A stretch of 64,000 bases of DNA from Deltaproteobacteria bacterium HGW-Deltaproteobacteria-15 (lineage in GTDB: Bacteria; Desulfobacterota; DSM-4660; Desulfatiglandales; HGW-15). The position numbers and the translations under genes are program-made. A model generated the notes under the pieces. That model was given only the letters and a program-made list of their open reading frames with translations. It made no database searches and was not told the origin of the DNA. Below are positions 24,529 to 32,722 of the stretch, in pieces. Within the stretch, counting starts at the first letter, position 1, and every line of letters begins with the position of its first letter. The stretch lies in assembly GCA_002840535.1 (NCBI GenBank), contig PHBH01000019.1, forward strand, positions 1-64,000, written 5' to 3'.

Positions 24529-25326
24529 ATGCCGACAGAAACACTCCAACCCGATGTAGAATTGGAAGAAGGGCTGATCCGCCCCACTAAAAGAAGGATA
24601 GACCCGGAGGTGGGTCGGGATGCCGCTCTGGTCATCACCCGGGGTGATCTGGATCACTTGCTCGAGTTGACCAAGAAAAAAAGGCTTTCCTCTTTCGATA
24701 TGGATTTTTTCAGGCTTCACCTGGTTGAAAAGGAAGGGGGCGGCACATTTTCCATCATTGGTCCATTCCTTGGAGCCCCCCATGCAGTTATGGGGATGGA
24801 AAAAATCATCGCGCTCGGCGCCAGGAGGATTTTCGGTCTCGGGTGGTGCGGGTCTCTTCAGCCGGATCTCAGGGTTGGTGATTTTGTCCTCCCTATCGAT
24901 TCCCTGTGTGAGGAGGGGACGTCTGCGCACTACCCTGTTGCGGGCAGCAGTCCTGTTGCAGACAGGAACCTCAGCAGAAGAATGGAAATCCTGATCTCAA
25001 AATACAACAAGGGCTGCAGGAAGGGGACAGTATGGACGACGGACGCCCCCTACAGGGAGACACCTTCAAAAATCAGAAGATACGGTGAAAAAGGGATACT
25101 CGCCGTAGATATGGAGATGTCCGCCTTGATTACCCTTGCAGTTTATCGCGGCGTAAGTTTTCAGGCGCTGCTCGTAGTATCGGATGAGCTCTTCGAGCTC
25201 AGATGGCGGCCGGGGTTCAGAAATCCCGTTTTCAAGGAAGCCTGCCGGTCAGCCGGGGAAATCATCCTGGCGCTTGTCGATGCGCAGGAGGAGCAAGACC
25301 ACCGGGCTCGGAACGTCGAGGTTTGA
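24529..25326 (+). CDS. Nucleoside phosphorylase (PNP/UDP family)
   Basis: 265 residues of the phosphorylase superfamily: SIIGPFLGAPHAVMGMEKIIALGARRIFGLGWCGSL (phosphate-binding and Gly-rich segment), VGDFVLPIDSL, TVWTTDAPYRET, then AVDMEMSALITLAV with the nucleoside-contacting Met-Glu pair, and LLVVSDEL with the Asp that protonates the base. It cleaves a nucleoside, or a methylthio-derivative, with phosphate. Which base it uses I cannot tell. The start has a weak ribosome site. It is transcribed divergently from ffh. Confidence 0.85.
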   Translation: MPTETLQPDVELEEGLIRPTKRRIDPEVGRDAALVITRGDLDHLLELTKKKRLSSFDMDFFRLHLVEKEGGGTFSIIGPFLGAPHAVMGMEKIIALGARRIFGLGWCGSLQPDLRVGDFVLPIDSLCEEGTSAHYPVAGSSPVADRNLSRRMEILISKYNKGCRKGTVWTTDAPYRETPSKIRRYGEKGILAVDMEMSALITLAVYRGVSFQALLVVSDELFELRWRPGFRNPVFKEACRSAGEIILALVDAQEEQDHRARNVEV

Positions 25327-25400
25327 GCTGTGCACGAAATGCATCATTTGAACCGAAACAGCGAGCGCTAACGCGCAGCTTGCTGCAGTTGCCGTTTCCA

Positions 25401-25680
25401 AATTCGAAATCCGAATATCGAAATCCGAAAACAAATCCAAATTCCAATGTACCAATGAAACAACATAACTTAAATCGTTCTATTCTTGATTTTTCTATTG
25501 GGGTCACAAGTGCAGTGCGTCCAACTGTTGTTTACATTCTTTTGATGTCATTCCCGCGAAGGCGGGAATCCAACTGCGCAAAAAAGACTGGATTCCGGGT
25601 CAAGCCGGGAATGACGAAATAAGTAAAAGGACTTCTGTAGCACTACACTAGATATTGTTTCGAATTTCGGATTTCGTGCT
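25401..25680. repeat. Intergenic element bounded by inverted CGAAATCCGAA-type arms
   Basis: The left arm (AATTCGAAATCCGAATATCG from 25401) contains three CGAAATCCGAA-like units; its inverted partner (CGAATTTCGGATTTCG, 25661-25676) lies at the other end. A further REP-like palindrome sits inside. No reading frame makes sense here, and it fills most of the 405-bp gap between two plus-strand genes. It looks like a non-coding mobile repeat (MITE- or REP-type). Confidence 0.55.
25547..25616. repeat. REP-like palindrome, GTCATTCCCGCG...GGGAATGAC type
   Basis: GTCATTCCCGCGAAGGCGGG at the left is matched by an inverted arm ending GGGAATGAC, with an inner pairing GGATTCC/GGAATCC. A second member of the same family occurs at 29588-29670. 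Confidence 0.7.
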
Positions 25681-25731
25681 TCAGGTTTGTGCCTCCATGC
25701 TGTAGGCTATCGGACCCGGTCCCGAGGAAAT

Positions 25732-26445
25732 ATGCTGAAAATATCTGATTTGAGAAAAATTGAGGAGTTTGACAGAAAAATAAGGGAAGTTCTCGGTCCG
25801 GACTCTCTGCCCGAGTACACTGTTGAACCGATCCCTTCGGGCGTGCCGATTCTACTCCTGTATGAAAGGGGAGCGCTTTCCGCAGTCTTTACAAAGGGTG
25901 CTCTCGCTGGGGGCCAGGATGTCACCCGCAATGTAAAGACCATTCTTTCTGTTCCTTTAAATCTGCATTCGATCCTTGCCGGCAAGGAACCGCCCGCTCG
26001 CCTGGAAGTATGGGGAACCGTGTATGCCGAAAGGAACGCGGTCAAAGCGGATATCGGTTACGAATCCATGACGGATATGGTCTCCGCATCCCTGATCGGA
26101 GCCGACGTGAGGGACACAGCCAGGTTCCCTCTCAATATGTTTTGCCACGGCGCCGAACAGGAATTTGAATTGAGCAGGTACATTGGTGCGTCATCCCATT
26201 TTGAGGTCATGCTGATGCTTCAGGATTGGGGTTTTCGGGTCAACAAACCTCATATCAGGCTCTGCTCAGGTATTACGGACGTGATCCAGGCCATCCGCAC
26301 GGTGGAAGAGCGGAAAGAATCCTCTTATGATCTGGCTGGAGCCGTTGTGCAGTTGAATCTCCTGGCACAGCGATCCGCGGTGGAAGCGGCATCGGTTCTC
26401 AAAGGGGTCATTCAATACGAGATCAAGCCTCCACAGGGAGGCTGA
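25732..26445 (+). CDS. Catalytically degenerate NAD-dependent DNA ligase adenylation-domain homologue
   Basis: The ATG at 25732 (GAGGAA upstream) gives 237 residues. The first 110 follow the LigA nucleotidyltransferase domain: EFDRKIREVLG, YTVEP.., GVPILLLYERGALSAVFTKG, DVTRNVKTILSVPLNL and LEVWGTVY correspond to LigA motifs I, III and IIIa. However, the EPKIDG box reads EPIPSG (Lys to Ile34, Asp to Ser36) and EVRGEV reads EVWGTV. It therefore cannot form the lysyl-AMP intermediate. No OB, HhH or BRCT domains follow. I infer a nucleotide- or DNA-binding role without ligation. It lies 44 bp before acyP. Confidence 0.72.
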   Translation: MLKISDLRKIEEFDRKIREVLGPDSLPEYTVEPIPSGVPILLLYERGALSAVFTKGALAGGQDVTRNVKTILSVPLNLHSILAGKEPPARLEVWGTVYAERNAVKADIGYESMTDMVSASLIGADVRDTARFPLNMFCHGAEQEFELSRYIGASSHFEVMLMLQDWGFRVNKPHIRLCSGITDVIQAIRTVEERKESSYDLAGAVVQLNLLAQRSAVEAASVLKGVIQYEIKPPQGG

Positions 26446-26489
26446 CGCAAAGACGAGCCAGGATTCTGTTCTTGGAGGAATGGGAACCG

Positions 26490-26768
26490 ATGTCCGATGT
26501 CAGGATCCGATTGATCATAAAGGGAAGGGTGCAAGGCGTGTGGTTCAGGGAATCAACTCGGAGGCAGGCCGTTTCCCTGGGGCTTACAGGATGGGTGAAG
26601 AACAGACCCGATCAAACAGTGGAAGCACTGATCGAGGGAGAAGAAGACCGTGTCAGGAAGCTGGTGACATGGTGCCACCATGGGCCTTCTGCAGCCCGCG
26701 TGACCAGTGTTCACGAATCAGAAGAACCCTGGCAGGGAGAATTTGATTCCTTTGAGATAGTCTATTGA
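26490..26768 (+). CDS. acyP: Acylphosphatase
   Basis: 92 residues, the normal size, from the ATG at 26490 with GGAGGAA upstream. The signature GRVQGVWFRESTRRQA holds the phosphate-binding loop and catalytic Arg; GLTGWVKNRPDQTVEALIEG holds the catalytic Asn. It hydrolyses carboxyl-phosphate bonds such as those in carbamoyl phosphate and 1,3-bisphosphoglycerate. The stop overlaps the start of the lipoprotein gene (TGATG). Confidence 0.95.
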   Translation: MSDVRIRLIIKGRVQGVWFRESTRRQAVSLGLTGWVKNRPDQTVEALIEGEEDRVRKLVTWCHHGPSAARVTSVHESEEPWQGEFDSFEIVY

Positions 26769-27748
26769 TGATGAGGAACCCGACTATGAAACGTGTTTTT
26801 TTGATGGTGTCCTGCTCCTTGGCGTTCGTGGTTCTGCTTTCCACCGTGGGCTGCGGGAAAGCAAAGTCGATCTACATGTCAATAAGCGACGAGAACACCC
26901 GCGCAAGCGTCAGTACCGGTCCCGACAGGAGCGGGCTCAGAAAACGAGTCCTCCTTGTTCCGTTTCTGAATCAGGCCGCCATCTCGGAGAAGAGGATGGA
27001 AGAGATCACGTCACTGTTCGTATCCCTTCTCGAGAAGGATCCCCACATCCTGCTGGAAAAAACCACTGAACCGCTTCCTTCTACAATGAAGATGCGGTCG
27101 CCTCAATTCGGAATCGTCACCGATGCGGGCCTCGCCAAGAAGGCGGAGGAATTGGGCGTCAACGTCCTCATGACGGTTGTCGTGAACCCCTATGACGTAA
27201 GATTGAAGAGGACCGGTATATGGCCTCTCCGGAAGACAAAGCAGGAAGTGGACGTTTCAGTTGTCGTCAACAGCCTCGACCTTTTCAATGGAACGCTCTT
27301 TCTGAGCCATTCTGAAAACGAGAAGCTCGATTTGGCTATTGACGAGGATGAAGAGTTTGAGGAGGAAGTCTCGATCAAAAAGCCTGGGATGACGCAGCTG
27401 GATGAAAAGGTTTTTTACCGTACATTGTCCCGGATCCTTGAGCGACAAGCCGCGGTGGTCCAGTCGGCGATGAGGAATCTGCCGTGGACCGGAAGGATAC
27501 TCTCTTCGGATGGGGATAAGATCATTATAAGTGCCGGGAAGAGGGTGGGTGTATCACCGGACCGGGTATTCGAAGTATTCGGCCGGGGGGACCAAGTCCG
27601 ATCCGCAAGCGGGAAACCCATTTATCTGCTTGGCCCGAAAGTGGGAGAGGTCAAGACAGTCGAGGTGTCGGAACACTCTGCTGCCGTGAAACCTGTGACA
27701 GAAGCGCAGTATAACGTCGGGCAGATCATTAGAGCAAAGGGAAAGTAA
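26768..27748 (+). CDS. Predicted outer-membrane or periplasmic lipoprotein, FlgT-like C-terminus
   Basis: After a hydrophobic signal there is a lipobox LSTVGCGK, so the Cys should be acylated. Several ATG starts are possible (26768, 26771, 26786). Residues about 60-170 (KRVLLVPFLNQAAISEKRMEEITS, LGVNVLMTVVVNPYDVR) resemble the anticodon-binding-like or CsgG-type fold found in envelope lipoproteins. The C-terminal 85 residues (GDKIIISAGKRVGVSPDRVFEVF, GPKVGEVKTVEV) resemble the FlgT C-terminal domain. No flagellar genes are present. Role unknown; an envelope assembly factor is plausible. Confidence 0.65.
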   Translation: MMRNPTMKRVFLMVSCSLAFVVLLSTVGCGKAKSIYMSISDENTRASVSTGPDRSGLRKRVLLVPFLNQAAISEKRMEEITSLFVSLLEKDPHILLEKTTEPLPSTMKMRSPQFGIVTDAGLAKKAEELGVNVLMTVVVNPYDVRLKRTGIWPLRKTKQEVDVSVVVNSLDLFNGTLFLSHSENEKLDLAIDEDEEFEEEVSIKKPGMTQLDEKVFYRTLSRILERQAAVVQSAMRNLPWTGRILSSDGDKIIISAGKRVGVSPDRVFEVFGRGDQVRSASGKPIYLLGPKVGEVKTVEVSEHSAAVKPVTEAQYNVGQIIRAKGK

Positions 27749-27780
27749 GCAGGGCGTGTAATTCATTGTTCTTGGCTTTC

Positions 27781-27815
27781 TTACTGCTTACTGCTCACTG
27801 CTCACTGCTTACTCC
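27781..27815. repeat. Tandem heptamer (T[T/C]ACTGC) x5 overlapping the recN stop
   Basis: Five consecutive 7-bp units read TTACTGC, TTACTGC, TCACTGC, TCACTGC, TTACTCC. The minus-strand recN frame runs into the array and stops within it, so the last six residues of RecN (GVSSEQ) are encoded by repeat units. Confidence 0.75.
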
Positions 27816-29501
27816 TAAAATCTCCCTTGCATGTGCCAGTGCGCTTTCCGACACGGTCTTTCCTGCAAGCAGGCGTGCGACCTCTTTCACCCGCGCTTCA
27901 GGAGTCAACCTGGAGATGATGGTTGCGGTTCGCTTGTTCGCAACCTCTTTCGTTACGAGGAAGTGAGTTTCTCCTTTGCAGGCAATCTGGGGCAGGTGTG
28001 TGATGCAGAGGATCTGGTGGTATGCTGCAAGGCACCGAAGCTTCTCCCCGACCAATTCCGCAGTAGCGCCCCCTATTCCTGAATCCACTTCGTCGAATAT
28101 GACGGTTTCTACAGAGCCCTTCCCAGCCAGTATCGTCTTCAACGCCAGCATGATTCTGGAGAGTTCTCCGCCCGAAGCAATCTTTGAAAGAGGCTTCAGA
28201 TCTTCGCCTACATTGGTGGATAGCATGAATTCGACCCGATCCAGGCCGTCGGCTTTGATGCCTTTCATTGGACTGCTCGAGGGATTGGACGGGGCTTCGG
28301 CATCCATCATGGAGAACTTGACCGCGAACCGGGTTCCTCCCATGGCGAGAAGCCCGAGCTCGTCCATTGCAGCCTTTTCCAGACTCTTTGCAGCCTTCTT
28401 CCGCTTCTCCGACAACTCAACAGCCCGCCCGACGATCTCTTTTCCGATTCCCTCGATCGAATGAAAGACCCGGCCCAAAGATTCCTTCTTTTGATCGAGA
28501 TCACTGATCGTTCCTGAAAGACTCGACCTGAATGCCAAAACCTCCTCAAGCGATGCGCCGTACTTTCTCTTGAGTCTGTTCAGTAACTGAAGTCTCTCCT
28601 CGACCGTTTCCAGACGATAGGGATCATCAGGTTCCCTTTCCTGCATTTCCCGCAAACTATAGGCGACTTCCTCCAGATCCACCTTAATGGAAGAAAGATT
28701 CTCCCAAATAGATCTGATTCCTTCATCCAGGTCAGTCCCTTTTTCCATTTTCCTCAGACAGGCGCCGACATTCGAAACCGCTGCTCCGTCCATTTCATAC
28801 AGGACATGGTACGCTTCCTTCACGATCCCTGCGAGAAGATCGCTGTTTCGGAGCCTTTTTCTCTCTTCCTCCAGCAGGGTGTCTTCCCTGGGTTTGAGCT
28901 CGGCCCTGTCGATCTCTTCCATTTGAAATCTCGAGAGTTCCGATCTCTCTTCCCGCTCCCTGATCTCCTTCTCCAATTGCAGGCATTCCTCTTTCAATCG
29001 GAGATACCTCTCGAAGAGTTCATTCAGCTCCAGCCTTTCTCCGGTCAGGCCCCCGAACTCGTCCAGGAGATAAAGGTGGTTCTCGGGTCTGAGCAACAGT
29101 TGGTGCTCATGCTGCCCCGAAATGCTGATCAACATCTGTCCGAGTCTGGAAAGGGAACTCAGGGTGGCAAGGGAATCGTTGATCGTGATTCTACTCCTGC
29201 CTTCTCGAGATATGATCCTCCTGATCACAATTTCCTGCTGGAAAGGGAAACCCATTTCATCAAAAACGGATCGGATGGATGCGTTGCCGGGAAGGACAAA
29301 CAATGCCTCAACCCTGGCTTCGTCCGCGCCGGTGCGGATGAGCTCCGCAGAGGCCCTTCCCCCAAGGATGAGGTTCACCGCGTTGATGATGATGGATTTG
29401 CCGGCGCCCGTTTCGCCCGAAAGGATATTGAGGCCCGGCCGGAAAGCGGCTTCCAGATGGCTGATGATGGCCAGATTGGAGATGCTGAGCTGGACAAGCA
29501 T
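27795..29501 (-). CDS. recN: DNA repair protein RecN
   Basis: The true start is the ATG at 29501 (MLVQLSISNLAIISHLEAAF), because further-upstream codons lie in an intergenic repeat. The 568-residue SMC-like ATPase has Walker A LSGETGAGKSIIINAV, a long central coiled coil (about 160-360), signature KIASGGELSRIMLALK and Walker B TVIFDEVDSGIGG. RecN organises broken DNA ends for recombination. The length is typical. It is probably monocistronic: repeats separate it from pilB. Confidence 0.96.
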   Translation of the reverse strand: MLVQLSISNLAIISHLEAAFRPGLNILSGETGAGKSIIINAVNLILGGRASAELIRTGADEARVEALFVLPGNASIRSVFDEMGFPFQQEIVIRRIISREGRSRITINDSLATLSSLSRLGQMLISISGQHEHQLLLRPENHLYLLDEFGGLTGERLELNELFERYLRLKEECLQLEKEIREREERSELSRFQMEEIDRAELKPREDTLLEEERKRLRNSDLLAGIVKEAYHVLYEMDGAAVSNVGACLRKMEKGTDLDEGIRSIWENLSSIKVDLEEVAYSLREMQEREPDDPYRLETVEERLQLLNRLKRKYGASLEEVLAFRSSLSGTISDLDQKKESLGRVFHSIEGIGKEIVGRAVELSEKRKKAAKSLEKAAMDELGLLAMGGTRFAVKFSMMDAEAPSNPSSSPMKGIKADGLDRVEFMLSTNVGEDLKPLSKIASGGELSRIMLALKTILAGKGSVETVIFDEVDSGIGGATAELVGEKLRCLAAYHQILCITHLPQIACKGETHFLVTKEVANKRTATIISRLTPEARVKEVARLLAGKTVSESALAHAREILGVSSEQ

Positions 29502-29510
29502 AACGACCCA

Positions 29511-29749
29511 CGATTGGAATATTGGAATGATGGAATATTGGAATGGTGGGGTCAAGGACTAAGATGTGCCTGCCTGTCTTCTGCTCCGTCATTCCGGCAA
29601 AGGCCGGGATCCAGTTCTTGGATAGGTTCTATCATGAAAAGGTCTGGACTCCGGCTTTCGCCGGAGTGACAAAGGCAATTGAATCTCTGGTTACAGGCTG
29701 AATTCCGGTTTTCTCCTCTCTCCCCATTCTTCCATTATTCCATCCTTCC
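29511..29749. repeat. Intergenic repeat block: TGGAAT units flanking a REP-like palindrome
   Basis: From 29511 to 29550, ATTGGAAT or ATGGAAT units recur four times. The complementary form (CCATTCTTCCATTATTCC) appears at about 29724-29741. Between them, 29588-29670 is a palindrome of the GTCATTCCGGC...GCCGGAGTGAC family seen at 25547-25616. The entire gap between recN and pilB is made of such repeats. Confidence 0.65.
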
Positions 29750-29755
29750 GGTCTC

Positions 29756-31579
29756 TCATAACTGTTCCCAGGTAACCCTCAGCACCTCCTGATAGGTAGT
29801 CTTGCCCTCGGTGAGTTTTTTCACGGCGTTTTCCCTGAGAGTGATCATCCCGTCTTTTCTGGCAACGTCCAAAATGGCCTCATTGCTGCACTCCTGGGTG
29901 ATGTGGCGGCGGACGGAGTCTGTGACAGGGAGCACTTCATACACCCCGCTTCTCCCCAGATAACCGGTGCCTCTGCATTTCACGCATCCTTTCCCTCTGG
30001 CAAGATTGAGGGCGCCGCCCTTTCCAAGGTCAAGCCCGCATGAAGAGAGCTCGGCCTGATCGATTTCGAACGTCTCCCTGCAATGGGGGCAAATTTTGCG
30101 CACAAGCCGTTGAGCCAGAACTCCGACCAGAGTGGCTTTGATCAGGAAGGCCGGGACTCCCAGGTCCAGAAGGCGGTTGATGGAGGAAGGTGCGTCGTTG
30201 GTATGCAGGGTCGAGAGTACAAGGTGCCCGGTCAGCGCGGCCTGAACCGCGTTCTCAGCCGTCTCAAGGTCCCTCATTTCGCCGATCATGATGATGTCGG
30301 GGTCCTGGCGCAGGATGTTTCGCAGAATCGATCCGAAGGTGATCCCCACTGCGGGCTGAACCGCAATCTGATTGAAATCCTCGTAGACCATTTCAATGGG
30401 ATCTTCCACCGTCGTGATATTGATCTCCGGTGAGGAAAGATAGCGAAGGGTGGAGTACAGAGTGGTGGACTTGCCGCTCCCGGTCGGACCGCAGACAAGA
30501 ACGATCCCATGCGGCATGTTGATGAATTGCTGGTAGCGGATGAGATCGAGACTTGTGAAACCGAGATGCTCGAGGTCCTGGAAAAGGACTTCGGGATCCA
30601 TGACCCGCATGACGAGCTTTTCACCAAAGGTAGTGGGAATGGAAGAGACGCGGATCTCGGCCTCTACGCCATCTTTGGCCATCTTGATTCTTCCATCCTG
30701 GGGTCTTCTTTTTTCCGCCATATCCAGACGGGAAATGTTCTTGATCCTGCTTATTATCGCGGAGTGCACACCCTTTGGGAGCTCGTACACCGTGTGCAAA
30801 ACCCCGTCTATGCGGAGCCGCACCCTGCTTTTCTCCCTTTTGGGCTCGATGTGGATATCGCTTGCCCTCTGGTCAAAGGCGTAGCGGAACAGGTGATCGA
30901 CTGCATTTACGATGTGCTGGTCATTGGAGGGCAGTTCATCGGTGGAGCGGAGCTTGATATACTGCTCCAGATTCCCCAGATCGACGGCCGGAAGGGCGAA
31001 TTCGTGCTCGGCCGCGGCAATGGATCGTTTGAATCCGAAGAATTCACTGATCAGTTTCAGAATATCCGATTTCGTGCTCACCACCGGCCGAACCTGCAGG
31101 TGGCTTACCCGGGCGATATCCTCCATGACCTCCATGTTGAAGGGATTGGGAGTGGCAATGGTAAGAAATCCGTCCTTGATAGCGATAGGCAGAACCAGGT
31201 GCTTCATGGCAAACGTGTGGGGAATGGTGGTGGTGACGAGATTGAGATCGAGCTTTAGAGGATCGATTTTCTTGTAGGGGATCTTCCAGGACTTTGCAAG
31301 GGCCTGGAAAATGATCTCCTCGTCCAGGGTCTTGGATGGATCGTCGGCCCTTTCCATCTGAAGCGATGCAATGACGTCGACAGCGGTGACGTGATTGGAC
31401 AAACGCCCCTTGGAGGATGCCGAGGCTTGGCGCATGGCGCAAATCTTTTCGAGCTTTCTCTTGATTTCCCCCTTTTTCTTGAAAATCTCGACTCGCTGCC
31501 CTTCATTAAGGAGGCCGTACTTCATCAGCACCTGGCAGACGCTTTCCGGAGAGAAGATATTCTCTTGTGAGGCTACCAT
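29756..31579 (-). CDS. pilB: Type IV pilus/type II secretion assembly ATPase (PilB/GspE family)
   Basis: 607 residues. An N-terminal MshEN-like domain (about 1-200; LTIATPNPFNMEVMEDI) precedes the ATPase core: SDIHIEPKREKSRVRLRIDG, DGRIKMAKDG, Walker A GPTGSGKSTTLY, Asp box TTVEDPIE, Walker B IIMIGEMRDLETA, His box STLHTNDAP. A C-terminal Zn site (CPHC...CVKC) is present. The hexamer powers pilus extension from the cytosol. The Walker B reads GEMRD, the usual form. It is the last gene of the pilus cluster on this strand. GspE cannot be formally excluded, but no other T2SS genes lie nearby. Confidence 0.9.
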   Translation of the reverse strand: MVASQENIFSPESVCQVLMKYGLLNEGQRVEIFKKKGEIKRKLEKICAMRQASASSKGRLSNHVTAVDVIASLQMERADDPSKTLDEEIIFQALAKSWKIPYKKIDPLKLDLNLVTTTIPHTFAMKHLVLPIAIKDGFLTIATPNPFNMEVMEDIARVSHLQVRPVVSTKSDILKLISEFFGFKRSIAAAEHEFALPAVDLGNLEQYIKLRSTDELPSNDQHIVNAVDHLFRYAFDQRASDIHIEPKREKSRVRLRIDGVLHTVYELPKGVHSAIISRIKNISRLDMAEKRRPQDGRIKMAKDGVEAEIRVSSIPTTFGEKLVMRVMDPEVLFQDLEHLGFTSLDLIRYQQFINMPHGIVLVCGPTGSGKSTTLYSTLRYLSSPEINITTVEDPIEMVYEDFNQIAVQPAVGITFGSILRNILRQDPDIIMIGEMRDLETAENAVQAALTGHLVLSTLHTNDAPSSINRLLDLGVPAFLIKATLVGVLAQRLVRKICPHCRETFEIDQAELSSCGLDLGKGGALNLARGKGCVKCRGTGYLGRSGVYEVLPVTDSVRRHITQECSNEAILDVARKDGMITLRENAVKKLTEGKTTYQEVLRVTWEQL

Positions 31580-31603
31580 CCTTTTATACCCATCCTCATG
31601 CGT

Positions 31604-32641
31604 TCACCATCCTCTGCCCTGCGACCTCAGATGCTTTCGCGCCTCCTCGCTTCCGAGTTGCGCCGCCTTCTGCCAGTCCCTGATGGCTCCGGCTTTATTC
31701 CCCGAATTGCGATATGCAATGGCGCGGTTGTTGTAAGCATCCGCGTTTTGTGGGTCCACATGGATGGCCTCATCAAAATCTTTGACAGCCTCCAGGTGGT
31801 TTCCCATCGCTTCCCACAAGTTTCCCCTGGCTAGGTAAGCGCGGACATCGCCGGGGTTCAATTGGATAGCCTTGTTCAAATCTTCCATGGCCCTTTGAGG
31901 TTCTTTCATTTCGCTCAGGGTTATCCCGCGACTGCGGTACGCATTGCTGTTCATGGGATCCAGGGAAATGGCCTTTCCGAAATCCCTCAAAGCATCTTCT
32001 ACATGCCCCATGGACGCACCGGATATGCCCCGATTGTAGTACGCATTCGCGTTCTCCTGGTCCAACCCGATGGCCTCGCTGAAATCCCGAACAGCCTTTT
32101 CGTGGTCCCCCAGAATCTGATGCACAAATCCTCTATTGCCGTAGGCCTCAGCGTATGAGGAGTTCAATTCAATGGCCTCATCATAGTCCTCCAGGGCCTT
32201 CTTGTAGTCTCCCGTGCGTACGTATGCAATACCCCGGTTGAAGTACCCTTCCGCTCTCTTCGGATCGATCTCTATGGCTATCGTATAATCCTCCAGTGCC
32301 CTTTTGAAATCGCCTTGAAAAAGGAAGGAACTGGCGCGATTCATGTAGGCCTCCAGGTACTTCGGTTTGAGCGAGATGGCCTGGCCATAGTCCTTGACAG
32401 CCTCTTCATGCTGTCCAAGTTTAGCATAGGAAAAACCCCGGTTAAGAAACGCCTCCGGTGTCTTCGGGCGTATCGCAATCACTTGAGTGAAGAGACGGAT
32501 CGCCTCCTCATAACTGCCCTCGCCTGCCAGCATATGACCCTTCTTGAAAAGTTCGTCTGCATTTTCCTGGCCAACGGCGCTGGTCGAAACGATCAGCAGG
32601 ATGGAGAAGCAGCAGCTTCCCAATATGGACCTCATCCTCAT
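31604..32641 (-). CDS. Exported tetratricopeptide-repeat protein (about nine TPRs)
   Basis: The ATG at 32641 (AAAGG upstream) begins a signal peptide (MRMRSILGSCCFSILLIVSTSAVG). The rest is about nine consecutive 34-residue TPRs with the recurring NRG and EAI.LDP elements, for example AEAYGNRGFVHQILGDHEKA. Such periplasmic TPR superhelices act as protein-binding scaffolds; PilF/Tgl-type pilotins that help PilQ are TPR proteins, so a pilus assembly role is plausible. It lies 24 bp before pilB. There is no lipobox, unlike PilF. Confidence 0.82.
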   Translation of the reverse strand: MRMRSILGSCCFSILLIVSTSAVGQENADELFKKGHMLAGEGSYEEAIRLFTQVIAIRPKTPEAFLNRGFSYAKLGQHEEAVKDYGQAISLKPKYLEAYMNRASSFLFQGDFKRALEDYTIAIEIDPKRAEGYFNRGIAYVRTGDYKKALEDYDEAIELNSSYAEAYGNRGFVHQILGDHEKAVRDFSEAIGLDQENANAYYNRGISGASMGHVEDALRDFGKAISLDPMNSNAYRSRGITLSEMKEPQRAMEDLNKAIQLNPGDVRAYLARGNLWEAMGNHLEAVKDFDEAIHVDPQNADAYNNRAIAYRNSGNKAGAIRDWQKAAQLGSEEARKHLRSQGRGW

Positions 32642-32722
32642 GATTGAACCTTTCTGAAAATGCCAATCCATAGAAGTATAGTCGGCATCATATCCCAAAC
32701 AGATAACCCCTTCAAATACTAA

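Noticed and set aside
24529-25326. Assignment of the phosphorylase as MTA/SAH nucleosidase or futalosine hydrolase
   Set aside because: Family membership is clear, but no residue pattern that I can read settles the substrate, so only the superfamily is given.
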